Positions 5,796-6,517 of a stretch of DNA of 6,517 bases are shown piece by piece. Position 1 is the stretch's first letter. Every line of letters starts with the position of its first letter. The notes beneath the pieces are model-generated. The model worked only from the letters and a program-made list of their open reading frames with translations. It was not told the origin of the DNA and did no database searches. A program made the translations under genes and the position numbers. The stretch covers positions 1,845-8,361 of the forward strand of contig DOEZ01000736.1 of the NCBI GenBank assembly GCA_003532715.1. The letters run 5' to 3'. This DNA comes from Planctomycetaceae bacterium. GTDB lineage: Bacteria > Planctomycetota > Planctomycetia > Pirellulales > Thermoguttaceae.

Positions 5796-6517
5796 ATGTC
5801 CAAGCAAACACGACGCAGTTTTCTTCGCAATACGGCCGCCATCGGCATCGGCGCTTCGTTCGTCCTCGGTGGAACCAGGGCGTCGGGCAAGGTGATCGGC
5901 GCGAACGATCGGATTCGCATCGCGGTGGCCGGCATCAACGGCCGCGGGCAGGCACACATCAAGGGCTTCGGCGAAATCGACGGGGTCGAGGTTGCCGCGC
6001 TGGTCGATCCCGACAGCCGATTGTTCGCGGAACGTTCGGAGAGGGTGCGAGCGAAATCCGGCAACGCGCCGAAGTGTTATCAAGACATTCGCGAAGCGCT
6101 CGACGATCGGACGATCGACGCTGTTTCGGTCGCCACGCCCAACCATTGGCATTCGCTAATGACCATTTGGGCCTGCCAGGCGGGCAAGCACGTCTATGTC
6201 GAGAAACCGTGCAGCCACAATGTCTTCGAGGGACGAAAAGCCGTCGAGGCGGCCGAGAAATACAAGCGGCTCGTTCAGCACGGGGCCCAGAATCGCAGTT
6301 CACAAGGACGGGCCAACCAAGTTGCCGCGGCCCGCGAGGGCCATTACGGTAAACTGCTGGTCGCGAAGGGCTATTGCTGCAAACCTCGCTGGACGATCGG
6401 CTTCAAGCCGAACGCCGCGACGCCCGCCGGGCTCGATTTCAACCTCTGGCTCGGTCCGGCTCCCGAGCAGCCCTTCCACGAGAACCTGGTGCATTACAAC
6501 TGGCACTGGTTCTGGGA
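5796..6517 (+). CDS. Tat-exported Gfo/Idh/MocA-family oxidoreductase, 3' end outside window
   Basis: The frame is open from the ATG at 5796 to the window end, giving 240 residues; family members are usually about 400-450. GGAGAAG at 5781-5787 supplies the ribosome binding site. The N-terminus is a twin-arginine signal: TRRSFLRNTA (5-14, Arg6-Arg7), then a hydrophobic AAIGIGASFVLGG, suggesting export folded to the periplasm. The mature part begins with a Rossmann fold, IAVAGINGRGQAH (42-54, G-x-N-G-x-G variant of the dinucleotide-binding loop). It continues with VATPNHWHS (112-120) and VEKPCSHN (135-142), which holds the family's EKP motif with the Lys that usually contacts cofactor and substrate. 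These proteins are NAD(P)-dependent sugar or polyol oxidoreductases or related enzymes and are greatly expanded in planctomycetes. The substrate cannot be told, and the C-terminal substrate-binding domain is largely cut off. It is probably not functionally tied to the glucan genes upstream. Confidence 0.93.
   Translation, partial: MSKQTRRSFLRNTAAIGIGASFVLGGTRASGKVIGANDRIRIAVAGINGRGQAHIKGFGEIDGVEVAALVDPDSRLFAERSERVRAKSGNAPKCYQDIREALDDRTIDAVSVATPNHWHSLMTIWACQAGKHVYVEKPCSHNVFEGRKAVEAAEKYKRLVQHGAQNRSSQGRANQVAAAREGHYGKLLVAKGYCCKPRWTIGFKPNAATPAGLDFNLWLGPAPEQPFHENLVHYNWHWFW

Noticed and set aside
5678..6352. 224-residue plus-strand frame over the oxidoreductase
   Set aside because: Its Arg/Gly-rich composition is an out-of-frame reading of the Gfo/Idh/MocA gene, whose own frame has a Tat signal, Rossmann motif and EKP.
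1..6517. CRISPR array, tRNA or rRNA
   Set aside because: No regularly spaced repeats and no cloverleaf or rRNA-like sequence was seen on either strand.

Overview
The window looks like chromosomal DNA of a planctomycete (Pirellulales-like; this is inference). The pointers are high G+C coding sequence, a twin-arginine Gfo/Idh/MocA oxidoreductase with the N-terminus typical of that phylum, and a decayed tyrosine recombinase of the type common in planctomycete genomes. All well-supported genes are on the + strand.

The left and centre hold an alpha-glucan metabolism cluster. It contains the C-terminal 283 residues of glycogen synthase GlgA (2-853), a galactose-1-phosphate uridylyltransferase-family protein (968-1993) and a complete GH57 glucanotransferase/amylase (3427-5610). 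GlgA elongates glucan from a nucleotide sugar. The GalT-like enzyme probably interconverts sugar-1-phosphates and nucleotide sugars. The GH57 enzyme rearranges or cuts alpha-1,4 chains. The three plausibly formed one transcription unit.

Between galT and the GH57 gene lies about 1.4 kb that does not fit the cluster, and it is the most interesting part of the window. It holds a 9-bp tandem repeat, a frameshifted tyrosine recombinase relic that keeps only its N-terminal and core-binding parts, and an intact 87-residue helix-turn-helix protein. That protein has its own sigma70-like promoter overlapped by an inverted repeat. A weak converging antisense ORF and about 280 bp of featureless, lower-G+C DNA follow. 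The region ends at 3183-3328 in a second, damaged copy of the galT 3' end, in register with codons 290 onward of the intact gene. My preferred reading is a decayed small integrative element that entered the 3' end of galT. It would have supplied a replacement 3' end and left the old end stranded next to the GH57 gene. A decayed tandem galT duplication is the main alternative.

The right end (5611-6517) holds a good TATAAT box just after the GH57 stop, a leader of about 165 nt without a gene, and the first 240 codons of a Tat-exported Gfo/Idh/MocA-family oxidoreductase that runs off the window. It is probably a separate transcription unit.
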